This document shows positions 35,226 to 43,908 of a DNA stretch of 64,000 nucleotides, in pieces. The notes below the pieces were generated by a model. The model made no database searches. It saw nothing but the letters and a program-made list of their open reading frames with translations, and was not told where the DNA came from. The position numbers and the translations under genes were made by a program. Position 1 is the first letter of the stretch. Each line of letters opens with the position of its first letter. The stretch covers positions 1-64,000 of the forward strand of contig CAKRRF010000007.1 of assembly GCA_934394985.1 (NCBI GenBank). Reading direction: 5' to 3'. This DNA comes from an uncultured Marvinbryantia sp. (lineage in GTDB: Bacteria > Bacillota > Clostridia > Lachnospirales > Lachnospiraceae).

Positions 35226-35567
35226 ATGGTAAGAAAAACAACTGTGGAACTGGTAGAACATGCAGCAGGCGGCGAAGGCAGTCTGGAAAAGCATCATATC
35301 GTATCTGCCGAAGAACTGAACGGCCATGGAAAAATGTTTGCAAAGATTGTACTTCATCCTCACAGCAGCATTGGCTGGCATCAGCATGTTGGCAACACAG
35401 AGCCTTACTACATTCTGGAAGGAAAAGGAATCTTTATCGACAATGATAAAAGCCGCACTGAGGTTGGCCCTGGTGATGTGTGCTATATTGAAGTTGGCCA
35501 GTCTCATTCTCTGGAAAATCCAACTGATGAAAATCTGGTATTTATCGCATTGATTTATAATGAATAA
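35226..35567 (+). CDS. Small single-domain cupin protein
   Basis: 113 residues forming one cupin beta-barrel. Motif 1 is GWHQHVGNTEPYYILEGKG (metal-type HxH plus E) and motif 2 is PGDVCYIEVGQSHSLEN with the second His. It is probably a cytosolic metal-binding protein; stand-alone cupins have many roles and the substrate is not readable. AAGGAG precedes the ATG. It is the only plus-strand gene in this stretch, lying between spoIIIAA and the carbamate kinase-like gene, with its own promoter and a hairpin after it. Confidence 0.9.
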   Translation: MVRKTTVELVEHAAGGEGSLEKHHIVSAEELNGHGKMFAKIVLHPHSSIGWHQHVGNTEPYYILEGKGIFIDNDKSRTEVGPGDVCYIEVGQSHSLENPTDENLVFIALIYNE

Positions 35568-35597
35568 CAAAAAACGGCAGCCATCGGCTGCCGCTTT
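35568..35597. terminator. Bidirectional terminator between the cupin gene and arcC
   Basis: Arms CGGCAGCC and GGCTGCCG (35575-35593), with seven A on the left (a T-run for the minus strand) and CTTTGTTCTT on the right for the plus strand. Confidence 0.85.
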
Positions 35598-35609
35598 GTT
35601 CTTATTATG

Positions 35610-36539
35610 TTATGAAATATGTGTACCGCCTTTGCCTGCTACTGCAGCTGCTGCATACTCCAGATTTGTAATAATTGCTTCTCTTCCTTCTTTTTTACTC
35701 AGGAAATCAATAGATGCCTGAATCTTAGGAAGCATGGCCACTTCGCCAAACTGATTCTGCTCCACATATTTCTGTGCCTCTTCAGCAGAAATAGCTCCCA
35801 AAAGAGTTGGATGTTCTGTATTGATATCAATATCCACCTGCTTGTCAGCAGTAATGAAAAGCAGTACATCGGCATCTGTCAGCTCAGCCAGCTTCCCTGC
35901 CGCATAGTCTTTTTCAATGATGGCACTGGCACCTTTTAATGTATTTCCCTGTGCCATAACCGGAATACCACCACCGCCACAGGCGATCACCAGCTGGCCT
36001 GCGTCTACCAGCGCATTGATAGCATCAATTTCAATAATATCCTTAGGTCTCGGAGCTGATACAATACGACGATAACGTCCACCGCTCTCTTCCACCACAT
36101 AATTGCCCTTAGCTTCTTCTTTCTGTGCTTCTTCTTTCGTCATATAGCGTCCAATCACTTTTACCGGATGATAGAACGCTTCATCATAAGGATCTACCAG
36201 AACCTGTGTCAGAATTGTGCTGACTGTTTTATAAATGCCTCTCTTCACCAGTTCGCTGCGAAGTGCATTTTGCAGATCGTATCCGATATATCCCTGGCTC
36301 ATGGCTGAGCAGACAGACATAGGTGCACCGGTATAATCAGTGTGAAAATGTGCGAACTCATTCATTGCGGTATGAATCATTCCAACCTGTGGTGCATTGC
36401 TGTGTGTGATAATAAGCTGACAGCCTTCTTCCACCAGATCGGCAAGTACCTTTGCAGAAGCTTTCACGGCTACCTGCTGTTCCGGGAATGTCGTTCCCAG
36501 TGCGCTGTGTCCCAGTGCGATGACAACCTTTTTTTTCAT
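35610..36539 (-). CDS. arcC: Carbamate kinase-like protein of the selenium hydroxylase cluster
   Basis: 309 residues in the amino-acid-kinase fold. Carbamate kinase makes ATP and carbamate from carbamoyl phosphate. Conserved parts include CSAMSQGYIGYDLQNALR, VIACGGGGIPV and KGASAVIEKDYAAGKLAE with LTDADVLLFIT. The usual phosphate-loop motifs ALGGNAL and THGNGPQVG read ALGHSALG and THSNAPQVG here, so it belongs to a distinct subfamily and may act on another substrate. It lies downstream of the yqeB/yqeC/xdh genes; in purine-degrading bacteria such clusters end in a carbamate kinase that recovers ATP. Confidence 0.85.
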   Translation of the reverse strand: MKKKVVIALGHSALGTTFPEQQVAVKASAKVLADLVEEGCQLIITHSNAPQVGMIHTAMNEFAHFHTDYTGAPMSVCSAMSQGYIGYDLQNALRSELVKRGIYKTVSTILTQVLVDPYDEAFYHPVKVIGRYMTKEEAQKEEAKGNYVVEESGGRYRRIVSAPRPKDIIEIDAINALVDAGQLVIACGGGGIPVMAQGNTLKGASAIIEKDYAAGKLAELTDADVLLFITADKQVDIDINTEHPTLLGAISAEEAQKYVEQNQFGEVAMLPKIQASIDFLSKKEGREAIITNLEYAAAAVAGKGGTHIS

Positions 36540-36655
36540 GGCTAATACCTCGTATCGTTTTTATTCTTATATTACTATTTTATTGCCTAAAATTCAAGAC
36601 AGGCTTATACCTCTTCCTGAAATCCCTCTGATATTTTTCTTCCACCAGATCTCTT

Positions 36656-38020
36656 TTACCAGACCTGGCTCTTTTCATCAATGTCCTTTAATTCTGCTTC
36701 GGATGTCTTAAGCAGTATCACCTGATCCAGGTGACGCTTTACCACCTGCTTTCCTCCCACATCTCCTGTAATGTCCATCAGTTCAGGAAAATAGAGTTTA
36801 TCCAGAAGTACCGGATTTCCCAGTTTCTCATTTGTTCCGGCGCAAATGATTTTTCCCGGGTTTTTCCACGCCAGTTCCATCATATGCTCTATGGTTTCTG
36901 CCCTCAGCCCAGGCTGATCACAGACTGCAAACAATACCCCCTGCAGTTTTTTCGCCTCTCTTTGACAGACTGCCAGGCCAAGCTGCAATGACCGGGAAAT
37001 TCCTTTTTCCGGATTTCTGTTTTCCTCTGCCTGCCAACCGTGATTTCTGGCATATTCCAGAATTTCTCCCTCTCCACTGACTGCCACTTTCGTACACATA
37101 GGATAAGCTTTCATCTGATCCAGAAGATAACGGTACATTGGTTTTCCGTCTTTTTCTGCCAGAAGCTTATTTTCATTTACCTCTCCATATCGACTGGATT
37201 TTCCTGCAGCGAGAAATACCATCCCGTACCTGGAAAACAAAATTGTGCGAATGGCTTCTGCCACGCCTCTTCCTATCTTCCTCGCCTTATCCGAAATCAA
37301 ATGCACCAGCGATGGCTCCATTCTCGGATCTACATCTCCGATCTTCATGCCTTTGGTTACTTCCACGCCATCCTGCAGCATTCCTCGGATAATCCCGTCA
37401 ATCTGGGCATATACCGGCAAGCCACCTGTAACTGCCAGCAAATCCCCTTTTCTTACCACAGCTCCGATCTCTGCTATTGCTTCCATACGTCCATCTGCCG
37501 AGGCTTTGATCAGACGCTCCATTGCATACCCACCGATTATCCCAGGTACCCCGGTATTGGGAATCGCACTGCCCTGATAAATTGGCCGTCCAAGTGTCTC
37601 TCCCCGTTTCGTCTCAATCACAGCATGGCAATCCTTCCCCGCTGTAAAACCAGGTCCCAGGGCAATCACGCATCTGCCGTCCTCCAGACTGGTGCCCAGA
37701 TTTTTTTTTGCCATAATTGCATCCACAATCACATCAAAATGCATTTTTTTTCGAATTTTTCCATCTGAATCTACCAATACGGCAATCTGATTTTCTGCAA
37801 TTGCCAGTTCTGCCTCTGTTTCATTTCTGACCAGTACAGCGGTATGCTTTTCTATCATAACCCTTTTTTCATAAACTGCTCTGGAGCAGGACACCTGTCT
37901 GCGCACAGACAATGGAACAGCGATCTCCGTCATGACAATCTCATATCCCCGTTCTTTCAGTTCTGCTGCCACGCCGGTTGCCAGGTCTCCGGCTCCTCTG
38001 ATTAATATTCTAAGCGCCAT
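36656..38020 (-). CDS. yqeB: Fusion of YqeB (selenium-hydroxylase accessory) and MocA-like nucleotidyltransferase
   Basis: 454 residues. The N-terminal ~265 are the EF2563/YqeB selenium-dependent molybdenum hydroxylase accessory domain (ILIRGAGDLATGVA, ALGPGFTAGKDCHAVIETKRG, IGDVDPRMEPSLVHLISDKA). The C-terminal ~190 are a MobA/MocA-type transferase domain (MVFLAAGKSSRYGE near 275, VLFAVCDQPGLRA near 370, TGDVGGKQVV). It probably matures the molybdenum cofactor (cytosine dinucleotide form and/or selenium ligand) for the xanthine dehydrogenase-like enzyme. The two parts are more often separate genes. ATG 38020 (MALRILI), with AGGA upstream, is preferred over 38050. Confidence 0.88.
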   Translation of the reverse strand: MALRILIRGAGDLATGVAAELKERGYEIVMTEIAVPLSVRRQVSCSRAVYEKRVMIEKHTAVLVRNETEAELAIAENQIAVLVDSDGKIRKKMHFDVIVDAIMAKKNLGTSLEDGRCVIALGPGFTAGKDCHAVIETKRGETLGRPIYQGSAIPNTGVPGIIGGYAMERLIKASADGRMEAIAEIGAVVRKGDLLAVTGGLPVYAQIDGIIRGMLQDGVEVTKGMKIGDVDPRMEPSLVHLISDKARKIGRGVAEAIRTILFSRYGMVFLAAGKSSRYGEVNENKLLAEKDGKPMYRYLLDQMKAYPMCTKVAVSGEGEILEYARNHGWQAEENRNPEKGISRSLQLGLAVCQREAKKLQGVLFAVCDQPGLRAETIEHMMELAWKNPGKIICAGTNEKLGNPVLLDKLYFPELMDITGDVGGKQVVKRHLDQVILLKTSEAELKDIDEKSQVW

Positions 38021-38053
38021 TTTCTTTTCCTTTTTCTGTCCTGATATCAATAA

Positions 38054-38088
38054 TTCAAGAATGCCTCGGCCCGGAGACTATATCAGGA
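38054..38088 (-). repeat. Partial copy of the intergenic palindromic repeat
   Basis: Carries TTCAAGAATGCCTCGG joined directly to a sequence like CCGGAGGCTATATCAGA from the full copy at 20810-20912; the internal stems are missing. It overlaps the last codons of yqeC. Confidence 0.7.
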
Positions 38089-38832
38089 CATCTCTGCCAA
38101 GCGTGAAGTAATATGCACATGACAAATGCCGGATTCCAGCATTTTTTCTCCTGTTTCCATGGCACATTTTCTCTGCTGCTCTGTATCTGCTTTATTTAAA
38201 ATCACATGATACGGTCGGTTTCCCACCAGTTTTTTTCCCCCCTGCCGGCTTACTGCCAGATCAACCAGGTCTGCTTCTGTCAGAAGTTCATTTTCATGTT
38301 TCCCAAGCAGTTCTGCCACCTTCTGACTGCGAAAACAACTCTCCTTAATCGGCCTGTACAGCCCGTCCATACCATATACATTCCATACTTCTGTCGTTTC
38401 CGGAAACAGTGCCGGTTCATGCTCTTCCGGTGCCTTTACCGGAAGGCATCTGGCTCCGTCAGCCTCCAGCAGGAGCCAGGCCCCCGTCTGCATCACCTGT
38501 TCCAGAAACGAAAAAGAAAATCCTTTCATTTTCTTTTCCGAAACCGCTTCTCCCATCCAGACAGTTCCACATTTTCGGTAAACTGTAAGAAAGCTTTCCA
38601 GTGACGGAATCCCCAGAAAGCTTTCGTTTTTCTGATACTGCATATGAGTAGTCGTAGACACCCCATGAAAAATCCGGCGCTCCATACACTCCTTCTGCAG
38701 TCTGCGGATCACCGTGGTTTTTCCCCCTCCTCCTGTCAGTGAAAGGATCTCCCGTTGATCCGGCTCTAATTCACCTGCTTCAAACAGCCCGGCACATTCC
38801 TGCCATCTGCCATCCAGCCAGCTCAATATCAT
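38083..38832 (-). CDS. yqeC: YqeC-type selenium cofactor biosynthesis protein
   Basis: 249 residues. A P-loop LSLTGGGGKTTVIRRL sits near residues 30-45, followed by STTTHM and LLEADGARCLPVKAPEEHEP, all typical of YqeC, which accompanies selenium-dependent molybdenum hydroxylases. Its biochemical step is not firmly known. It lies two bases from xdhA and 62 bases from the yqeB fusion. The last codons overlap the truncated intergenic repeat. Confidence 0.9.
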   Translation of the reverse strand: MILSWLDGRWQECAGLFEAGELEPDQREILSLTGGGGKTTVIRRLQKECMERRIFHGVSTTTHMQYQKNESFLGIPSLESFLTVYRKCGTVWMGEAVSEKKMKGFSFSFLEQVMQTGAWLLLEADGARCLPVKAPEEHEPALFPETTEVWNVYGMDGLYRPIKESCFRSQKVAELLGKHENELLTEADLVDLAVSRQGGKKLVGNRPYHVILNKADTEQQRKCAMETGEKMLESGICHVHITSRLAEMS

Positions 38833-38833
38833 C

Positions 38834-41116
38834 TTATTTATCTCCTGCCATAGCCATGACTATCTTTTCTCCGGTCATAGGAAGATCTCTCATCCAGTGG
38901 CCGGTTGCATTATAAATCGCATGAGCCAGTGCCGGTGCCGGTGTATTGATTACAATTTCACCGATGGATTTTACCCCAAACGGTCCGGTTGGCTCAAAGC
39001 TTGGTCGAAATTCCACTCTCAGAGGACCGTAATCCAGTCTGGTCGGTATCTTATACTGCATCAGAGAATTATTATATAACTGCCCCCTGGAAGAATACTG
39101 CACATTTTCAAAAAGCGCCATTCCAATTCCCTGACCGAGTCCGCCCTCTACCTGTATTCTTGCCAGATTTGGATTCACTACGGTTCCACAGTCTGCTACA
39201 GCTGCATAATCCAGGACTTCCACATGTCCGGTTTCTTTATCCAGCTCAATCTCTACCGCACCTGCCATATATGGAGGTGGTGATACCGGAGAGGAATAAC
39301 TTTCTGTTACCTGAAGTGCAAAATCATTGGAGCACTGTGCCTGGAAGCCAATATCCTCGATTGTCACCGCAGCACCATTTTTCACATTTTTTGCCACATG
39401 ACCATCATAGTCTACATCCTCTGTTTCACATTCCAACATACGGGATGCCAGAGTACGGATTCTTTTTTCCAGTTCTGTACAGGCTCTGACAACTGCCTGA
39501 CCGGTAATGTATGTCGTACTGGAAGCATAAGATCCTGAATCGTATGGAGATGAATCTGTATCGGCACCCGATACAAATATATCGTCTGTGGTGACATTCA
39601 GGCAATCTGCTGCCATCTGAGCCAGAATTGTATCGCATCCTGTTCCCATATCTGCTGCTGCGATCGAAAGCTTATAGGTTCCATCCTCATTCAGCATTAC
39701 CGTTGCGGATCCCACATCAACATGAGAAATACAGGAACCTTGCATGGCCATCGCGATTCCTACTGAACGTACCTTGCCATTCCCCATATCTCTGGAAGGG
39801 AATTTTTCTTTCCATCCAATCATTTCTGCTGCCCGCATAAGACATTCATCCAGTCTGCAGCCGGCTGCAATCTCATTGTCATAAGCCATCATGCACATAC
39901 CCTGACGTACCACATTTTTCATTCGTATCTCTACCGGATCCATACCAATCTGTTCCGCCAGTTCGTTGACCACAGATTCCAGTGCAAAAACACCCTGTGT
40001 CGCACCATAACCACGATAGGCTCCAGCTGCACAGACATTCGTATATACTACGTCAAAGGTGTGGCGATATGCTTCCAGATTCGCCGTATAAAGTGGAATC
40101 GATTTATGTCCGGTCAGACCGGCCGTTGTCGGTCCATGATCTCCGTACGCGCCGGTGTTAGAAAGATTATAAACCTCAATGGCACGGATTGTTCCATCCT
40201 GAGAGGCTCCCACCTTTACCTTTATTTCCATTTCATGACGCGGGGAACCGGCAATCTGACTTTCCTCTCTGGAATAAATCAACTTGGATGGCTTTTTCGT
40301 CATCCAGGTCACAAATGCCGGATAAATCTCTGATACTACTGTCTGCTTTGCTCCAAACCCACCTCCGATACGTGGTTTTAAAGCACGTATCCTGGACTTT
40401 GGAATGCCAAGAGCTGTAGCAATAATTCTTCTGACATGGAATACGATCTGGGTAGAGCTTAAGATCACCAGACGTCCGTAAGCATCTATATAACAGCTGG
40501 TACGGAATGTTTCCATCATAGCCTGATTCACTGCCGGCACATGAAAAGTCCGCTCCAGAATATGATCACACTCTGCAAACACCTTCTCCGGTTCGCCCTT
40601 TTCATCTTCCATATGAGCACACAGGTTTCTTTTGTTATCTGCTCCGACCGGGAACATGGATTTCCAGCTATCCTCCGGATGTACCAATATCGGATTATCC
40701 ATTGCTGTATGATAATCCAGCACTGCCGGCAGAATCTGGTATTTCACTTTTATTCTCTTCATGGCAAGATCTACACATTTCTCATCCTCTCCTGCCACAA
40801 TGGCTACCGCATCTCCGATAAAGCGGACATGCTGATCCAAAATCAGCCTGTCATACGGGCTCCATTCCGGAAAGGTCTGTCCTGCCTGAGCGAAACGGTT
40901 TTTCGGCACATCCTTCCATGTGTAAACAGCTTCAATACCCGGAACCTTCAGCGCATTTGTACAATTGATCTCTTCAATCATTGCATTGGCATGAGGACTT
41001 CTGAGTACTTTTACGATCAGGCAGTCCTTTGGTGCCAGATCATCCACATACACCGGTTTTCCCGTTACCAGTGCCATGGCATCCTTTTTTCGTATTGGTC
41101 GTCCTACTTCGCCCAT
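38834..41116 (-). CDS. xdhA: Xanthine dehydrogenase-like molybdenum-binding subunit
   Basis: 760 residues. An N-terminal aldehyde oxidase/xanthine dehydrogenase a/b hammerhead domain (~15-125, VTGKPVYVDD) is followed by the molybdopterin-binding part with GGGFGAKQTVVSEIYP, GAYRGYGATQGVFALE and the C-terminal GVKSIGEIVINTPAPALAHA, whose Glu is the likely catalytic base. With the FAD and 2Fe-2S subunits it should oxidise purines such as xanthine or hypoxanthine. yqeB/yqeC neighbours point to a selenium-dependent form. It overlaps xdhC by 13 bases; AAGGAGG precedes its ATG. Confidence 0.93.
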   Translation of the reverse strand: MGEVGRPIRKKDAMALVTGKPVYVDDLAPKDCLIVKVLRSPHANAMIEEINCTNALKVPGIEAVYTWKDVPKNRFAQAGQTFPEWSPYDRLILDQHVRFIGDAVAIVAGEDEKCVDLAMKRIKVKYQILPAVLDYHTAMDNPILVHPEDSWKSMFPVGADNKRNLCAHMEDEKGEPEKVFAECDHILERTFHVPAVNQAMMETFRTSCYIDAYGRLVILSSTQIVFHVRRIIATALGIPKSRIRALKPRIGGGFGAKQTVVSEIYPAFVTWMTKKPSKLIYSREESQIAGSPRHEMEIKVKVGASQDGTIRAIEVYNLSNTGAYGDHGPTTAGLTGHKSIPLYTANLEAYRHTFDVVYTNVCAAGAYRGYGATQGVFALESVVNELAEQIGMDPVEIRMKNVVRQGMCMMAYDNEIAAGCRLDECLMRAAEMIGWKEKFPSRDMGNGKVRSVGIAMAMQGSCISHVDVGSATVMLNEDGTYKLSIAAADMGTGCDTILAQMAADCLNVTTDDIFVSGADTDSSPYDSGSYASSTTYITGQAVVRACTELEKRIRTLASRMLECETEDVDYDGHVAKNVKNGAAVTIEDIGFQAQCSNDFALQVTESYSSPVSPPPYMAGAVEIELDKETGHVEVLDYAAVADCGTVVNPNLARIQVEGGLGQGIGMALFENVQYSSRGQLYNNSLMQYKIPTRLDYGPLRVEFRPSFEPTGPFGVKSIGEIVINTPAPALAHAIYNATGHWMRDLPMTGEKIVMAMAGDK

Positions 41117-41580
41117 GATGCGCCTCCTTCTTTTTTGTATTTTATAAATTCGTGTATTCCACGCAGCTGTCCTTCATATCCGGAACAGCGGCATAAATTA
41201 CCTGCCAGATATTTTTTGATCTGCTCATCCGTCGGATCCTGCGTTTCACGAAACAGTGCAATCGCATTCATAATCATGCCTGGATTACAAAATCCACACT
41301 GCTCTGCTCCCTGATCGGCAATAAAACGGCCAAATTCTTCTGCTTCTTTCTGCAGACCTTCCAGGGTTTCTACCTTTTGTCCGTCTGCTCTTGCTGCCAG
41401 CACAGCACAGGAAAGTACCGGTTTATCATTCAGAAAAACCGTACACAGACCACAGTTTGTCGTCTCACATCCACATTTTACGCTGTAACATCCATGCTCT
41501 CTGACAAAGGTATATAACGTCATATCTGCACTGATATCTTCTGTGATTTTTTTTCCGTTTAGAGTAATCGTTACCAGCAT
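41104..41580 (-). CDS. xdhC: Xanthine dehydrogenase-like 2Fe-2S subunit
   Basis: 158 residues with two iron-sulfur sites: the plant-ferredoxin-like CGCETTNCGLCTVFLN (~38-55) plus LSC, and the helical CGFCNPGMIM (~100) with LCRCSGYEGQLRGI (~132). It passes electrons between the molybdenum and FAD subunits. Residue spacing fits the family. It lies between xdhB (two bases) and xdhA (overlap). Confidence 0.94.
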   Translation of the reverse strand: MLVTITLNGKKITEDISADMTLYTFVREHGCYSVKCGCETTNCGLCTVFLNDKPVLSCAVLAARADGQKVETLEGLQKEAEEFGRFIADQGAEQCGFCNPGMIMNAIALFRETQDPTDEQIKKYLAGNLCRCSGYEGQLRGIHEFIKYKKEGGASWAK

Positions 41581-41581
41581 G

Positions 41582-42349
41582 CTATACGGCCTCCTTTCCC
41601 TGAATTTCTGATGCGGCTCTCTTTAACAGAACACCTGCCAGATGTCTGCGGTATTCTCCGGAAGCGCGCATATTACTTCCATAAGTAAAGGAATCTGCCA
41701 GCTGCAGCAGCGTCTCCTTTTCCAGATCTGCCACGCATCTTACGTCTGCCCTCTGAGGTCTGGCACCAATTGCTGCTTTAACGCCTTGCTCAGTCTGTGC
41801 TGCCGCTACTGCCAGTACCGGAAAATCCGTCTTTGTATTTCGGTATGACTGATAACTATATCTGCCTTTTTGTTTTTTCACAATTACTCTTACGAGAATA
41901 TCATTATCCCGCTTCTTTGCAGCAAATTCTGCCAGCGGACAGATGCCGCCTTTATACAGTTCCACATAGGTATCCAATACCAGAAATGCAGTCAGTATAT
42001 CTGAAAATCCAAATCTGCCAAACAGACTGCCGCCGATTGTTGCCAGATTACGGAACTGCACTCCCACAATATCTTCTGCCGCCCTGCGGATCAGATCGTT
42101 GCACATGGCATTTATCCCTTCATGAAGCTCCAGTTCCCGCAGAGTCACCATGCAGCCAATCGAAAATTCCTCTTCCGTCTCTTCGATTTTATCCAGACCA
42201 AGTCCGGACAGATCAATGGCTTTCTGAATCTGAATATTGCTCATACGCATCCAGAGCATGCCGCCTAATATCCGGTTGGTTCTTTTCTGGTTCAGTTCAT
42301 ATGCTTCTTCCAGACTCTGTGGTCTGACGATTTCTTTTATCTTTAACAT
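41582..42349 (-). CDS. xdhB: Xanthine dehydrogenase-like FAD-binding subunit
   Basis: 255 residues of the CO dehydrogenase/xanthine dehydrogenase FAD domain. FAD-contacting motifs include NRILGGMLWMRM near 25-35 (a variant of the usual AGGTDL-like loop) and NLATIGGSLFGRFGFSDI near 100. A short C-terminal CoxM-like domain follows. The first-loop Gly-Gly is kept but the loop is atypical, as in other short XdhB forms of Clostridia. It is the first of the three subunit genes after the NCS2 permease. Confidence 0.9.
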   Translation of the reverse strand: MLKIKEIVRPQSLEEAYELNQKRTNRILGGMLWMRMSNIQIQKAIDLSGLGLDKIEETEEEFSIGCMVTLRELELHEGINAMCNDLIRRAAEDIVGVQFRNLATIGGSLFGRFGFSDILTAFLVLDTYVELYKGGICPLAEFAAKKRDNDILVRVIVKKQKGRYSYQSYRNTKTDFPVLAVAAAQTEQGVKAAIGARPQRADVRCVADLEKETLLQLADSFTYGSNMRASGEYRRHLAGVLLKRAASEIQGKEAV

Positions 42350-42383
42350 TACTGCTCTCCAGTCTTTTTTATTCAGAACTTAC

Positions 42384-43778
42384 TTATGCTTCTTCCTTTG
42401 GAAGCACGATGTTTAATATCAGAGCTACCAGCGCTGCCGGTACGATTCCAGAACCGCCGAAAATCAGCTGTACAGACTGCGGCAGTCCTGCCAGCACTCC
42501 ACTGTTGGATCCAAATCCATAGCCCAGTCCCAGTGCTACCGATACAATCGTAATATCTCTCGCTGTCATCTTTTCTCTGGTAATCAGCTGAATACCACTG
42601 ACCACAATCGAAGAGAACATCATGACTGCTGCTCCTCCCAGCACACTCTGTGGCATAATGGAAATCAGAGCTGACAGCTTTGGAAACAATCCGCAAAGGA
42701 TCAAAAATACTGCTCCTGTAGCCAGTGCGATACGGTTTACAATCTTCGTCATAGTTACCAGACCTACATTCTGGCTAAAAGATGTATTTGGCAGTACACC
42801 AAATAAAGCTGCCAGAGACGATCCGATACCGTCACATACCACACCACCGGAAAGCTCTGTGTCTGTAGCTTCTCTGTCCATACCGCCTTCGATCACGCCG
42901 GAAATATCCCCGATAGTCTCTACAGCTGTTACTACAAACATAATCAACACTGGCAGGATTGCTCTTGCATCAAACACAATCTTTACCGGCATGATCTTTG
43001 GCACTGCAAACCAGCCGGCATCTGCCACTTTACTCCAGTTCAATACCCAGGCCTTGGTATATTCCACACCTTCTGCATCTACTGCTACCGTCGGAAGCAC
43101 TGCTGCCATAACAGCCGCTGCCACATATCCCACAATAATGCCAATCAATACCGAAGATGCACTTGTCATTCCTTTGGTACCATGTTTCAGTGCAATAATT
43201 ACAACTAAGACCAAAGTTCCCAGAAGCAGGTTCTCCATAGAACCATAGTCCTTTGCTGAGCTTCCGCCACCAAAAGATCCCACTCCTACGGAAATCAGAG
43301 ACAGACCAATGGATAATACTACGGTTCCTGTCACTACCGGAGGAAAGAACTTTCTCAAAGGCTTAATCATAAATCCAAGTACACTTTCAAACAGCCCGCC
43401 AATCAAAGATGCCCCCATGATAGCGCCATATGCCAGCACACCGCCACCCATAACGGATGCAACACTGTTGCAGACTCCGATAAATCCGGAACTGGTACCC
43501 ATAATAATCGGTACTTTTCCACCTACCGGACCAATAGCAAATAACTGAATTAATGTGACAATACCGGCAATCAACATGGCATTCTGCAGCAATGCAATCT
43601 GCACATCGGCAAATTCTGTTCCCGATCCGATCCCGCATGCTCCGGTGATGATCAGAATCGGCGTAAGATTTCCGACAAACATGGCAAGTACATGCTGAAG
43701 TCCCAGCGGAATTGCCTTTTTCAGAGGTAGTTTTCCGTAAAAATCAAACTCAGGCCCCTGTTTTTCAAACTGATTCAT
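42384..43778 (-). CDS. NCS2-family nucleobase:cation symporter (xanthine/uric acid permease type)
   Basis: 464 residues, about 12-14 membrane segments. The family motifs QNVGLVTMTKIVNRIAL and GDISGVIEGGMDREAT are present. Next to xanthine dehydrogenase genes a purine (xanthine, urate or hypoxanthine) is the likely substrate. GAGAGGAGA lies upstream of the ATG. It leads the minus-strand cluster and is divergent from the GH13 gene, so the 130-base gap at 43779-43908 should hold both promoters. Confidence 0.93.
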   Translation of the reverse strand: MNQFEKQGPEFDFYGKLPLKKAIPLGLQHVLAMFVGNLTPILIITGACGIGSGTEFADVQIALLQNAMLIAGIVTLIQLFAIGPVGGKVPIIMGTSSGFIGVCNSVASVMGGGVLAYGAIMGASLIGGLFESVLGFMIKPLRKFFPPVVTGTVVLSIGLSLISVGVGSFGGGSSAKDYGSMENLLLGTLVLVVIIALKHGTKGMTSASSVLIGIIVGYVAAAVMAAVLPTVAVDAEGVEYTKAWVLNWSKVADAGWFAVPKIMPVKIVFDARAILPVLIMFVVTAVETIGDISGVIEGGMDREATDTELSGGVVCDGIGSSLAALFGVLPNTSFSQNVGLVTMTKIVNRIALATGAVFLILCGLFPKLSALISIMPQSVLGGAAVMMFSSIVVSGIQLITREKMTARDITIVSVALGLGYGFGSNSGVLAGLPQSVQLIFGGSGIVPAALVALILNIVLPKEEA

Positions 43779-43867
43779 GTTTCATTTCTCCTCTCGCTGT
43801 TTCTCTTTTCGCTTCTCATTATAGAGGAGTTCTTTATAAAAGTATAGAATTTTTTCGAAAAAAACAT

Positions 43868-43873
43868 TATAAT
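43868..43873 (+). promoter_or_regulatory. Likely -10 element of the GH13 gene
   Basis: TATAAT, 36 bases before the ATG at 43909. A clear -35 is not present at 17 bases (TAGAAT), and a TTTTTTCGAAAAAA palindrome (around 43850-43864) fills the spacer. This suggests a weak or activated promoter. Confidence 0.45.
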
Positions 43874-43908
43874 AGAAAAAGAATTTGTTTTTTTGGAGGT
43901 ATTTTATT

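Noticed and set aside
38834..41116. Selenocysteine in the molybdenum hydroxylase
   Set aside because: No in-frame UGA is present; selenium in this family is a labile ligand of the cofactor, not an encoded residue.
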